The notes under the pieces: generated by a model
The model's database searches: none
The model's input: the letters and a program-made list of their open reading frames with translations, nothing else
Told to the model about the DNA's origin: nothing
Source of the DNA: Lineus longissimus
Taxonomy: Eukaryota; Nemertea; Pilidiophora; Heteronemertea; Lineidae
Length of the DNA stretch: 64,000 bases
Direction of reading: 5' to 3'
Assembly: GCF_910592395.1 (NCBI RefSeq)
Contig: NC_088309.1
Location: forward strand, 15,440,599 to 15,504,598
Position numbers and translations under genes: made by a program
Part shown: one piece after another, positions 1 to 9,960 of the stretch
How positions within the stretch are numbered: the stretch's first letter is position 1
Layout: the number at the start of each line of letters is the position of its first letter

Positions 1-197
1 CACTTCTGCCTAGATCTGTACACTTGATTGGGAACATCGTTTACAAAAAAGTTAACATGCCACTTCATCTCATTGGAAAATACATTTTCGGGAGGATTTT
101 CTGCTTACTTTTTGTATCTTTCGGGAGAGTGCAGATAGTATTTCTAATTAACAAGTTCACTATTGGCAACAAACATGATTCAGCACAGGTAAAATGA
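1..197. other. unassigned flank
   Basis: AT-rich sequence left of the first transposon copy. I see no exon, repeat or RNA gene in it. Confidence 0.5.
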
Positions 198-206
198 GTT
201 TATGTT

Positions 207-1193
207 TGTAGTTGATAAAGCTTGGAATCAGTGAAACCTTGGAACCAGTGATAAACCTTGGAATCAGTCCTAAAAATGCATAAAAACATGAAATAATGCC
301 ATTCGAACCTAACGTGGTTACGAATCAACATTTGGAGCTTATTCTTACATGATCAGATCGGAATTTTATGGTAATTTAGAAATCTGTCGCATATCCGATT
401 CAATAGTCTATATTTTAAAACAACCCAGTTGTACCTCGCCTCCAGTGTACAGTACTGATCTCCCAAATATGGGAAGACACGCCCACCACACACCCATAAT
501 ATGGACCAATAGCGCTCCGCTTATAAATACGCCACCACCACACGGGGCCTTTTCGATCAGACGAGTTGCTTGGGAAGTTGGGGGCCTGTCATGCATTATG
601 CATGGATAAGGTTGACGACTATGTCTAGGCCTAATTGTCTATGATTGACTGATATTTTATAACAAACGATGAATAAAAGAAGCCTAGTCATGTATGTTTA
701 TTACCGAAGTTTGCGGATGAAAATTTCCTTCGCCGTGAGCGATTTCTTACATCTTCCAGTACGCATCGAGGGATGCAGAGATCTTTGTGACGTCACCAGT
801 TCTAAGCGGGTTTTTTTATTCACGTGTGTTTGTCCTATGATCTCGTGCATCTAGTACCGAGCATAATACTTTATCGTCTATGGAATACAAAACAATCATA
901 AAAACTAATTTTTGCTTCCATTGAAGAGAAATAAAATATTTTAACGACCACAGCGCATTGCCAATTGATGACGTCATCCTCCACATTAAAAATGTTGGCT
1001 TCTGAACGAACTGGCAAATTGCTATCAATAAAGTCAGCTGGGACGAGACTGTCAGTTGGGAGGGTATAAATCGTGGAAGGAACGCACCCGATTTCCCGCG
1101 CTATTTGCACAGTGGTTCCATGGTTTACATTGAATATTCCAAGGTTTATCAGTGTTTCCAAGGTTTCACTAATTCCATACTTTATCAACTACC
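207..1193 (-). mobile_element. 1-kb TIR element, copy A (inverted)
   Basis: A non-autonomous DNA transposon. Its ends carry about 58 bp of terminal inverted repeat beginning GTAGTTGATAAAG and containing three spaced copies of CCTTGGAA. It is flanked by a perfect 9-bp direct repeat GTTTATGTT (198-206 and 1194-1202), a target-site duplication of the length usual for Mutator-like elements. Copies B and C lie in the opposite orientation. Compared with them, an internal segment near 545-590 is replaced and shorter. The open frames inside read through TIR sequence and show no protein family, so I call it non-coding. No transposase is seen. Confidence 0.88.
463..531 (+). promoter_or_regulatory. CArG/CCAAT/TATA-like cluster inside the element
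   Basis: Within copy A there is a perfect CArG box (CCAAATATGG, 463-472), then CACACCC, a CCAAT motif near 508 and CTTATAAATA near 520-529. TGACGTCA-type CRE motifs occur further in. The same motifs are present, inverted, in copies B and C. This resembles an RNA polymerase II promoter, but activity is only inferred. Confidence 0.35.
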
Positions 1194-1270
1194 GTTTATG
1201 TTGGCCGAAAGGAGTGAAATTCGCCGAGATATCTCACTTGTGACGTTCTGACGTAACAACAGTCAAGAGT

Positions 1271-2279
1271 GGTAGTTGATAAAGTATGGAATTAGTGAAA
1301 CCTTGGAAACACTGATAAACCTTGGAATATTCAATGTAAACCATGGAATCACTGTGCAAATAGCGCGGGAAATCGGGTGCGTTCCTTCCACGATTTATAC
1401 CCTCCCAACTGACAGTCTCGTCCCAGCTGACTTTATTGATAGCAATTTGCCAGTTAGTTCAGAAGCCAACATTTTTAATGTGGAGGATGACGTCATCAAT
1501 TGGCAATGCGCTGTGGTCGTTAAAATATTTTATTTCTCTTCAATGGAAGCAAAAATTAGTTTTTATGATTGTTTTGTATTCCATAGACGATAAAGTATTA
1601 TGCTCGGTACTAGATGCACGAGATCATAGGACAAACACACACGTGAATAAAAAAAACCGCTTAGAACTGGTGACGTCACAAAGATCTCTGCATCCCGCGA
1701 TGCGTAATGGAAGATGTAAGAAATCGCTCACGGCGAAGGAAATTTTCATCCGCAAACTTCGGTAATAAACATACATGACTAGGCTTCTTTTATTCATCGT
1801 TTGTTATAAAATATCAGTCAATCATAGAAAATTAGGCCTAGACATAGTCGTCAACCTTATCCATGCATAATGCATGACAGGCCCCCAATTTTCTCTGTAT
1901 CACCCTGTATGAACAGACCGATCCGTAGTTCAAATAGGCCCCGCGTGGTGGTGGCGTATTTATAAGAGGAGCGCTATTGGTCCATATTATGGGTGTGTGG
2001 TGGGCGTGTCTTCCCATATTTGGGAGATCAGTACTGTACACTGGAGGCGAGGTACAACTGGGTTGTTCTAAAATATAGACTATTGAATCGGATATGCGAC
2101 AGATTTCTAAATTACCATAAAATTCCGATCTGATCATGTAAGAATAAGCTCCAAATGTTGATTCGTAACCACGTTAGGTTCGAATGGCATTATTTCATGT
2201 TTTTATGCATTTTTAGGACTGATTCCAAGGTTTATCACTGGTTCCAAGGTTTCACTGATTCCAAGCTTTATCAACTACC
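1271..2279 (+). mobile_element. 1-kb TIR element, copy B
   Basis: Same family as copy A, opposite orientation, 1009 bp, starting GGTAGTTGATAAAG and ending CTTTATCAACTACC. The flanking 9-bp duplication is GTCAAGAGT (1262-1270 and 2280-2288). It is almost identical to copy C, which suggests recent activity. The target duplication differs from those of A and C, so B inserted independently rather than arising by tandem duplication. Confidence 0.92.
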
Positions 2280-2287
2280 GTCAAGAG

Positions 2288-2316
2288 TGCATTTTGTATG
2301 CTGGAGCATACAAAAC
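2288..2316. repeat. short hairpin between copies B and C
   Basis: TTTTGTATGCT and AGCATACAAAA form a near-perfect 11-bp stem with a two-base centre. It sits in the 41 bp of genomic DNA separating the two element copies. Confidence 0.6.
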
Positions 2317-2329
2317 GACGTCAAAACAT

Positions 2330-3337
2330 GGTAGTTGATAAAGTATGGAATTAGTGAAACCTTGGAAACACTGATAAACCTTGGAATATTCAATGTAAAC
2401 CATGGAATCACTGTGCAAATAGCGCGGGAAATCGGGTGCGTTCCTTCCACGATTTATACCCTCCCAACTGACAGTCTCGTCCCAGCTGACTTTATTGATA
2501 GCAATTTGCCAGTTAGTTCAGAAGCCAACATTTTTAATGTGGAGGATGACGTCATCAATTGGCAATGCGCTGTGGTCGTTAAAATATTTTATTTCTCTTC
2601 AATGGAAGCAAAAATTAGTTTTTATGATTGTTTTGTATTCCATAGACGATAAAGTATTATGCTCGGTACTAGATGCACGAGATCATAGGACAAACACACA
2701 CGTGAATAAAAAAACCGCTTAGAACTGGTGACGTCACAAAGATCTCTGCATCCCTCGATGCGTACTGGAAGATGTAAGAAATCGCTCACGGCGAAGGAAA
2801 TTTTCATCCGCAAACTTCGGTAATAAACATACATGACTAGGCTTCTTTTATTCATCGTTTGTTATAAAATATCAGTCAATCATAGACAATTAGGCCTAGA
2901 CATAGTCGTCAACCTTATCCATGCATAATGCATGACAGGCCCCCAATTTTCTCTGTATCACCCTGTATGAACAGACCGATCCGTAGTTCAAATAGGCCCC
3001 GCGTGGTGGTGGCGTATTTATAAGCGGAGCGCTATTGGTTCATATTATGGGTGTGTGGTGGGCGTGTCTTCCCATATTTGGGAGATCAGTACTGTACACT
3101 GGAGGCGAGGTACAACTGGGTTGTTCTAAAATACAGACTATTGAATCGGATATGCGACAGATTTCTAAATTACCATAAAATTCCGATCTGATCATGTAAG
3201 AATAAGCTCCAAATGTTGATTCGTAACCACGTTAGGTTCGAATGGCATTATTTCATGTTTTTATGCATTTTTAGGACTGATTCCAAGGTTTATCACTGGT
3301 TCCAAGGTTTCACTGATTCCAAGCTTTATCAACTACC
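2330..3337 (+). mobile_element. 1-kb TIR element, copy C
   Basis: Third copy of the family, 1008 bp, same orientation as B. The 9-bp target duplication is TCAAAACAT (2321-2329 and 3338-3346). The three different 9-mers establish both the element ends and three separate insertions within 3.1 kb. Confidence 0.92.
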
Positions 3338-3346
3338 TCAAAACAT

Positions 3347-4030
3347 GGTACCAGAATCGCACGTGTTTTTGGCAAACTTTGGTGCAAAAATTGGCCGTTT
3401 CATAGGCTGCTATGGCTTAGTGATTATTTGCATCTCAAAAACATCACATCCATTACTTTCTAAAAAACGTTTTCTTTCCAATGGTATGCTTTATTTTTCG
3501 ATGAGACCATGAGAAAAATAAGAAAATAGCAAAAGAGTGGCCAAATTTATGTAAACGTTGTTCCCAATTTATAGTATGGATCTATAATTTGAAGATGGCC
3601 ACCGAAAAAGTGACACAGAGAAGTGAGCAAGGCATAGCGCGACTTGAACTTCCCTTTGTTGGGGAGCTGTACAGTCATTTCGCTGCACTTCTGTGTCAAA
3701 TAGGAAAACCGACTTCGTGACCGGTCCGAGTCGCCGGATCAGCACGAGATGATTTTCTGCGGCCTGAAAGCTCGAGACCGCTTATATTTATCATATACCA
3801 CACATCCCAATAAACATTAAAGAAATTATGATTAAATCGTCTTTTAAAGGCAAGTTTTTGTCATTTTTTACCAAAAAACTCTCAAGACGTGACGACGTCA
3901 AGTAAGACGTAAATTTTGAGTTGACGTCGACCTGATGACGTCGCGACCACAAAAAATCATCGGTGTGAGGAATAAATTTATGACGTCGCAAAGTGCTACA
4001 ATGAAAATGTCGCAAAAGAGAAAACGTCAG
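3347..4030. other. intergenic, with a dispersed 80-bp repeat
   Basis: No exon is apparent. 3700-3775 (GACCGGTCCGAGTCGCCGGA... to AAAGCTCGAG) recurs at about 28782-28853, so it is a dispersed repeat. 3890-4000 is unusually rich in TGACGTC motifs. Confidence 0.5.
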
Positions 4031-4035
4031 GAGCC

Positions 4036-4078
4036 CGGACTGCACGAGAAATGCTCCCGTTCATTCTCGTGCAGTCCG
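4036..4078. repeat. perfect 15-bp stem hairpin
   Basis: CGGACTGCACGAGAA (4036-4050) is the exact reverse complement of 4064-4078, with a 13-base loop. It abuts the foldback element to its right. Part of the arm (TTCTCGTGCA) recurs just beyond that element near 4594. Confidence 0.75.
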
Positions 4079-4084
4079 TATATC

Positions 4085-4556
4085 AATAGGGAGGTTCTGC
4101 ACCGCCTACGATTACGATTACGATTACGATTTCGGAAAACGTAATCGTAATCGTAATCGCGTCGAGAAGCAGCTAAATTCAGTTCCGCAAAAATACTCTT
4201 GATGTCATTCAAGAAACCCACGGCTCACGAACAGAGCGAATTTGCATTCCAATTTCATTGCAGTCGTGACGGTCTAAAACAGCTTTGACCATGAAATTTG
4301 CAGGTCCTACGTCTGGAGGGCATAGTCAAAATATATTGTTTGTGAAAAACGTGACCCAGGATACTTTGGAAGTGCATGAAATTGACGTTCTCGATGATCG
4401 TTTATCACTTACGAAGATTAGCCGCCATCGTCGTAGAAACGAACCGAATATGCCGCAGACGATTTCAGGGCTGATGACGTTGCTGCAAAAATTGATGACG
4501 TCATACACAAATCGTAATCGTAATCGTAATCGTAGGCGGTGCGGAACCTCCCTATT
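4085..4556. mobile_element. foldback/MITE with TTACGA hexamer arms
   Basis: The ends are inverted copies of AATAGGGAGGTTCTGCACCG, followed by runs of the hexamer TTACGA/TCGTAA (4109-4132 and 4509-4532). A third hexamer run lies at 4139-4159. Total length is about 470 bp with no protein-coding potential. Flanks allow a 2-bp AT duplication, but that is too short to be certain. Confidence 0.75.
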
Positions 4557-4737
4557 ATTGCACCCCCGGATTGCACTCTCAGCGATGCGACATTTCTCGT
4601 GCATCTTTCGCAATTCTTTCTCAAAATATCCTCTGCAATGTAATCAAGGCAAGGACTGTGTTATCTTATAAAGGTTGGTCTCTTGTATATTGTCCTTGAT
4701 TTTGGATAACTTTGAATTAATATTTCGGGGTATTTTT

Positions 4738-5438
4738 AGCTCACCTGGGTGAGCTTATGTCATCACGTCTTGTCCGTCGTCTGTCCGTCCGTCCGTCCGG
4801 CCGGCGTCCGTCAACAATGGTGGCACGTTTGCTCACCATTGCGTCTAGAAGGTTGAAACTTGGTGTGTGGATGTCTCATGACAACATGACCTGACATACC
4901 GAAAATCATTCCAATTCGACCTACTTTCTTGGCTACAGGCGGCCATCTTTGAAAACCTTATTTTGTCAATATCTCATGAATGCTGATAGCTAGGATCTTG
5001 AATTTTTTTCTGTGGGTACCTCTGAAGAGACTACATGACATAATACCCGGGTTTTTGATTTGACCTACTTTTCAAGGTGAGAGAGGTCAAACTCTATAAT
5101 TTCACCGCAGGTGGCACGTTTGCTAACCATAGAGTCTAGGAGGTTGAAACTTGGTGTGTGGATGCCTCATGACAGCATGACCTGACATACCGAAAATCAT
5201 TGCAATTTGACCTACTTTCTGGGATCCAGGCGGCCATCTTTGAAAACCTTATTTTGTCCATATCTCATGAATGCTGATAGCTAGGATCTTGAATTTTTTT
5301 CTGTGGATACCTCTGAAGAGACTACATGACATGATACCTGGGTTTTTGATTTGACCTACTTTTTAAGGTCACAGAGGTCAAACTCTATAATTTCACCCCT
5401 GGTGGCACGTTTCGTCATCATTTGTTGTAGACTCTTTA
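4738..5438 (+). repeat. GTGAGC dispersed repeat, left half of an interrupted copy
   Basis: Begins AGCTCACCTGGGTGAGC with runs of GTCCGTCC and holds two ~290-bp tandem units starting GGTGGCACGTTTG (4820 and 5110). Each unit ends with GTTTTTGATTTGACCTACTTTT and an AGGTCA-type half-site cluster. The third unit is broken at 5438 by the 22.9 kb insertion and resumes at 28356. The family recurs at least nine times in the window. Confidence 0.85.
5352..5380. promoter_or_regulatory. nuclear-receptor-type half-site cluster (ER8 + DR3)
   Basis: TGACCT (5352-5357), an 8-bp spacer, then AGGTCA-CAG-AGGTCA (5366-5380): a perfect DR3 with an everted half-site. The arrangement is inherited with the GTGAGC repeat. 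Binding is not shown. Confidence 0.5.
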
Positions 5439-5690
5439 GGGATCACGTCCAAAGTCCGCACGCGAATATTCGCTGGGCGAATCGGGGCGAAAATTCGCCG
5501 CCTGGTCGAATATCGCCACACTCATTCGCCTCCAAATCGCTGCCTGCTTCGGCGATTCTATTTTTCCATGCGAAAATTCAGACTGAATAAAAATCGCAGG
5601 CGATATTTTATTTCGCCTAAATCAATAAAATCGCGCCTGATTCGCTATCGCCGGCCATCGGAACAGAGCGAATATCATGCATGTCATGCG
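5439..5690. repeat. left subterminal zone of the 22.9 kb element
   Basis: Dense GCGAAT/ATTCGC/TTCGCC motifs in both orientations, matching the composition of 28050-28352. Such arrays at transposon ends commonly serve as transposase-binding zones; that role is inferred. Confidence 0.6.
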
Positions 5691-5847
5691 AATTTCGCCA
5701 TCAATTCGCCATCAATTCTTTCCCGCTCGTTCAACTAACGATTCTCGGCCGTATTTTGTATTGCTTGTTTTAAATATTGAAAAATCATTTTCAATTTATT
5801 TAAAATCAAACAAGACTTGCTTTGCTTCGTACTCTGTACATTCCTTT

Positions 5848-5955
5848 GTTTTATATATATTGAGGATATAATTAAGGACGTGCACTGAACTATCGGATGA
5901 TTTTATCCCCGGGAAATCGAAGACTACGAATCACCGGCCACTGCTTGATACGAAA
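5848..5955 (+). promoter_or_regulatory. candidate promoter of the BEN-domain gene
   Basis: A TATA-like stretch (TTTTATATATAT, near 5849-5860) lies about 100 bp before the candidate start codon at 5956, just inside the left end of the large element. That spacing suits a short 5' leader. Confidence 0.4.
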
Positions 5956-5983
5956 ATGGCGTCTGAGGATGAAAACAACGTTG
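5956..5983 (+). CDS. BEN-domain gene, candidate first coding exon
   Basis: ATG in good context (CGAAAATGG) gives a short acidic start, MASEDENNV, then a consensus donor GTGAGT at 5984. It ends one base into a codon, which fits the acceptor of the next recognisable exon at 9840 (giving E-A-G-K). The intron between them is 3.9 kb and contains a complete Harbinger transposon. Confidence 0.55.
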
Positions 5984-6716
5984 GTGAGTCATTTTTGTTA
6001 GGTTTTGAAGAACTTCAAAGTCTTTTTTGCAAGAATTTTAGACTTGATCGGATTATCAGATAATGCGGTATTTTGTTGATCATGCTGTCATTGGCTGCAT
6101 CATAAACAAACATGCAATGTATTATGTAAGCTGTTGATAGACGAGCTGTGACTTTGTCTGGCAGTTCATCACTCAGTGATTCACTGCAGTGCATGCATGC
6201 ATGCATGCTTGTGTATGCACATAGGCCAACACTCAACACCTAGGCCTAGACATCAATTATGACTTTCACATAAATTGTCGTCTGCTCAAGACAATTCAAA
6301 GATCATTGCTGCGCACTGGGTATATTTTGAATGTGACCACCGTGAACACTCGTAGGCCATGGTCACACACAGTCATTGCCGGCAATAGGCTAGGCCTAGA
6401 CCCTTTTTATACACCAGGGCCCATATTCATAAAAATTCCTAAGATAAGTCACCTAAACTCTATGTGTCATACTTTAATAGTCATGATACTTATGTTGGAA
6501 TTCATAAACCGTCCTTAGTGTCATACATTGTTAAGTATGATACCTATATTTAGGCATCATGCTTAAACGTTTTTCCGAGACATTCCCAGGGTTGGTGATC
6601 GCATTTCATAGATTATGTTGCTCATTTTTGTGGTTTGGGAAGGTATTGGGGCGGTCTAAATTGCATGGGAAGGCCTCGGATGGTATGCACATTCTTCATA
6701 GTCCTATCTATTCAGC

Positions 6717-7767
6717 ATGGACAAGGCTAAGCGCAAGCCAAATTTTTCGGAAGGTGAAAAATATCGACTTTGCGAGGAATATGAGAATGTATTTAATGTA
6801 GTGACGGGAAAGTTCAGTGCCAATATTTCAAATAAGAAGAAACATGATGCGTGGCAGAATATCACCTCCGCCATGAATAGGCGAAATCCGTCGGTTACGA
6901 GGTCCGATGCTGACTATCTCAAGAAATGGCAGAATTTGTGTTCAAATGCAAAGGATGAATACAGGAAATATCGTAAAGAGCTAGCTAAAACAGGTGAGAG
7001 CAAAATAACTTTCAAGTTTAACATTTAATACAACAAAAAATAATTTTAACAACAGTTTTTTTATCATGCTGTATTCAATTATTTGCATTTATCCTTTAGG
7101 AGGAGGACCGGCACCAGTTGAACCGTCACTGATTTCGCAGAAAGTGTTGGCAATTTTGGGTGAAGATGACCCAACACTCACAGGGATAGAAGGTGGCATT
7201 GAAAACACGCCGGCTGTTGTCTCAAATACTCCCACTACAAGTACATCTACGGCAAGTGGAAGTAGTAGTTCAAGGCAAGTACATGTACTGCAATCAGTCC
7301 AAATACTGGCTGCAATCAATCCTGATTCAAAGAAATAGTCAATTTACATTTACGTGTACATTTACCTGTACGGTAATCGCAACCATTGTTTATTTTACAG
7401 TACGGATTCCATTCGTGAACAGCAATCGCAAGCATGCAGTCAACTTCTTACAACGAGAAGGAGTCTTACACCGTCTGCAATTCCGGATCCTTGTCCCCCT
7501 TTGCCAGACGTGGAATCAGCTACGAAGAAACAAAAAGCCAGTGTCAATGAAGAAGCTACAGCCCGAGCAGCCAGCCACGCAGAGCTTTTGGATCTCGAGA
7601 AGACGAGGTCCACATTAGAAATCGAAAAGCTTAAATTGGAGAAAACTAAACTTGTTTTAGAAATTGAAGTGTTGCAACTTAAGAAGAGAAAGCTTGAACG
7701 AGATGAAGTTGGCAATTATGATATGAGCAATAACCGACCATACGATTACTCTCTAACCAATCTTTGA
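6717..7767 (+). CDS. Harbinger Myb/SANT-like partner protein (3 exons)
   Basis: Exons 6717-6993, 7100-7274 and 7401-7767 join in frame to about 272 residues. The first exon is a Myb/SANT-like DNA-binding domain (KPNFSEGEKYRLCEEY..., W near residue 42, KKWQNLCSNAKDEYRKY near 73-88), as in the MSANTD/NAIF1 group. Then follows a Ser/Thr-rich linker and a C-terminal Leu/Lys/Glu coiled coil. The second intron has a GC donor in its best context (AG|GCAAGT) with acceptor TTTTACAG. In Harbinger elements this partner binds DNA and helps bring the transposase to the nucleus. It converges with the transposase gene at 7833. Confidence 0.82.
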
Positions 7768-7832
7768 TGTGTAACTTTTGTGAAAATAAAAACAAAATGT
7801 ATATCTTGACTAAACTAAACTCACCTTGATCA

Positions 7833-8879
7833 TTAGAAGTGGACATTTACCAATTGATTTCTTCTCCCAACCCCGTATGCTCTGTCAGGTAAGGGAACTA
7901 CGTTTTCTGGATCAACATCGGGTTGCGGTCGCAGTTCGATTGGTTGTTCGTCAAAATCGGGCAGCCCTCTGTTGATGGCAATATTGTGTAGAAGTGCACA
8001 CACGCCAATTATCTCACATGATTTTCTCGGGTTGTATCTCAATTTGCCGTGGAGACAGTGGAATCTTCTTTTCCATTGTCCAATGCCTCTTTCCACCAAA
8101 CATCTTGTTCTCTTATGAGCTCTGTTGTAGGCACGTTGTTGGGCAGTGTTAGGATTGAGGAAAGGTGTCATGAGCCATGGTCTCAGTGGGTACCCACTAT
8201 CTCCCAAAAGCAATTCGTCTGCTGCTCGTTCCTCAAAAACTCGTGGAAGTGCACTTTCCCTAAGAATCACAGAGTCGTGGGTACTTCCTGGCCATTTTGC
8301 TACCACGTTGATGAATCGACATCTAGCATCCATCACGACTTGGGTATTTATTGAGTAATAGTTCTTCCGGTTGACGTAGCGCCACTCGTGCTGGCTAGGG
8401 CCTTGAATCCAAATGTGTGTGCCGTCGACCAAACCAACAACACAGGGAAAGTTCGCAATTTCATGAAACTCGGCGACAATGTTCGGAATATTTGCAATAC
8501 TTGGAAATTCCACGGCTCTTGGCAACAGAGGAAGCAGTGCATGGGTCACTTGGGAAATCACTCTACACATTGTTGGTTGTGATACGTGCACTGTATCACC
8601 TGTGACCATTTGAAATGACCCGGAAGCATAAAATCGAAGGGCAGCAAGTAGTTTTAGTGAACTTGGTAGAGCATGATTCCTCAACGTCTGTGGCTCAAGT
8701 TCATCACCTACCACATCAATCAGTTCCAAAATGGTTTGCCTATCGAAACGATATCGTTGATAAAGTTGCACATCGTTATAGATGTCCAACGGATGGACAC
8801 GGTCCCGAAATACCCTCTCTCGCCGCATAGCACGTTGTCCTTCCAGTTCTTCTAGCGCAGCGATCATAAACACAGCCAT
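7833..8879 (-). CDS. Harbinger transposase (HARBI1-like nuclease)
   Basis: A single intact 348-residue frame, the usual HARBI1 length. The DDE nuclease core is visible: first Asp in VVGLVDGTHIWI, second in LLGDSGYPL, and Glu in CLVERGIGQWKRRF. HDSVILR and the C-terminal IIGVCALLHNIAI are also typical. The enzyme would cut and rejoin the element ends. It is transcribed towards the Myb/SANT gene, with 65 bp between the stop codons. No frameshift or missing catalytic residue is seen. Confidence 0.95.
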   Translation of the reverse strand: MAVFMIAALEELEGQRAMRRERVFRDRVHPLDIYNDVQLYQRYRFDRQTILELIDVVGDELEPQTLRNHALPSSLKLLAALRFYASGSFQMVTGDTVHVSQPTMCRVISQVTHALLPLLPRAVEFPSIANIPNIVAEFHEIANFPCVVGLVDGTHIWIQGPSQHEWRYVNRKNYYSINTQVVMDARCRFINVVAKWPGSTHDSVILRESALPRVFEERAADELLLGDSGYPLRPWLMTPFLNPNTAQQRAYNRAHKRTRCLVERGIGQWKRRFHCLHGKLRYNPRKSCEIIGVCALLHNIAINRGLPDFDEQPIELRPQPDVDPENVVPLPDRAYGVGRRNQLVNVHF

Positions 8880-9097
8880 TCTCCACCAATGTAGAGTCTA
8901 AATTGATTTTTTTATAGCGAACACCCAACCTACTCAAAGTTAAGACAGGTCTGGAGGTGTCTTAAATATAAGTAGGAATTTGAGTATCATACTTTGGATA
9001 AGTAGGATATTGAATTCCACTTAAGTATGATACTTGAGTTAAGTAGGTAGATAGGTGTCAAACTTTGACTTAAGTACGTTTATGAATATGGGCCCAG

Positions 9098-9839
9098 GCG
9101 CCCCGGCAGAGGAAGTCATTGCGGGCTCAAACAAACCTAAATATAGGCACAAAGAACCAAAGGTCATTTGTTGTTCGGTCATGCAGTCTTGTTTGCTGCT
9201 TGTTTGTTGTTGCCTTCAGTTCGAATCAGTGACTTCTTCTTCTAAACTACTCGACAGTGTCTTCCTCCGCCTGGTTTGTTGGCCCCTTATTACTTCTGAC
9301 ATGTTCTGATCGTCACATTTCACTTGTTTTGGCTCTGATTACTCTTCGTCGAAAAGGCCTATTTGATAAATTGATATCATTAGTATTGCTCGTTCGTCAT
9401 CATTGCTGAATTGGTTTGAACTGTTGTACCGACCTGTATGATACACAAAGAAGGAATTGCAGTTGAAAATTGAATCACATGAAAGTTGCTCGGCATCAAG
9501 ATCAGCCTCTGGCTTTCCTGCTTCGAAGCAGGCATGCACTGATGGCAGTGATGCAATAGTATGTTCACAGAATTTATAATTGATATTTTGTACCAAGGCC
9601 CCTTGATAAGTGGTTTACACTGCCTCCCAATAATCTGAATATTTTATTTATCTTAACAATTCTTCATGTTCTGTACGTGCCTTCCATCCAATTCTTGGCA
9701 ATTTTCATCCAACCATTGGAATTGGCTTGTTTAGGAACCAGGATTTTGATGGTAGAAAACACCATGGCCCATGACATTAAATAATTACATGGTATTTAAC
9801 GATGTTTCCACTTTTTATGATTTTATTGTTCTATTGCAG
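9098..9839. other. rest of BEN-gene intron 1
   Basis: Sequence between the Harbinger and the next exon. I see no coding signal or recognisable repeat; the acceptor TTCTATTGCAG ends it. Confidence 0.5.
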
Positions 9840-9954
9840 AGGCTGGTAAATTTGTCTGGGCTAAATTGCCCAAGACCAAGGCAATTTGGCCCTGCAGGCT
9901 AGAATCCGTTTGTGATGGGAGAGTTGTTGTCTTTAATCATTCTGACCTGGCAGT
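9840..9954 (+). CDS. BEN-domain gene, PWWP-like exon
   Basis: Acceptor TATTGCAG and donor GTAAGT frame a 115-nt exon. It reads E-AGKFVWAKLPKTKAIWPCRLES...RVVVFNHSDLAV. The FVWAK...WPCRL pattern resembles the first strands of a PWWP-like (Tudor-fold) domain, which in other proteins binds methylated histone tails or DNA. It ends two bases into a codon. The next exon is not certain: 10988 onward continues the frame (GSKQLIQWLRGF) but lacks a good donor before a stop. Confidence 0.6.
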
Positions 9955-9960
9955 GTAAGT

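Larger units (their letters stand above)
6418..9094. mobile_element. complete Harbinger transposon
   Basis: Ends GGCCCATATTCATAAA (6418-6433) and TTTATGAATATGGGCC (9079-9094) are perfect 16-bp inverted repeats, flanked by CAG on both sides (6415-6417, 9095-9097). A 3-bp CWG target is one of the two known Harbinger preferences. Subterminal AAGTATGATAC motifs repeat at both ends. It carries both proteins expected of an autonomous Harbinger, convergently arranged and both apparently intact, so this copy may be young and competent. Confidence 0.9.

Noticed and set aside
871-2652. Recurrent ~105-codon open frames inside the 1-kb TIR element
   Set aside because: They begin in the terminal inverted repeat and exist because the element lacks stops there; no protein family, and frames differ among copies.
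4036-4078. Rho-independent terminator
   Set aside because: The perfect hairpin has no U-tract and the DNA is eukaryotic.
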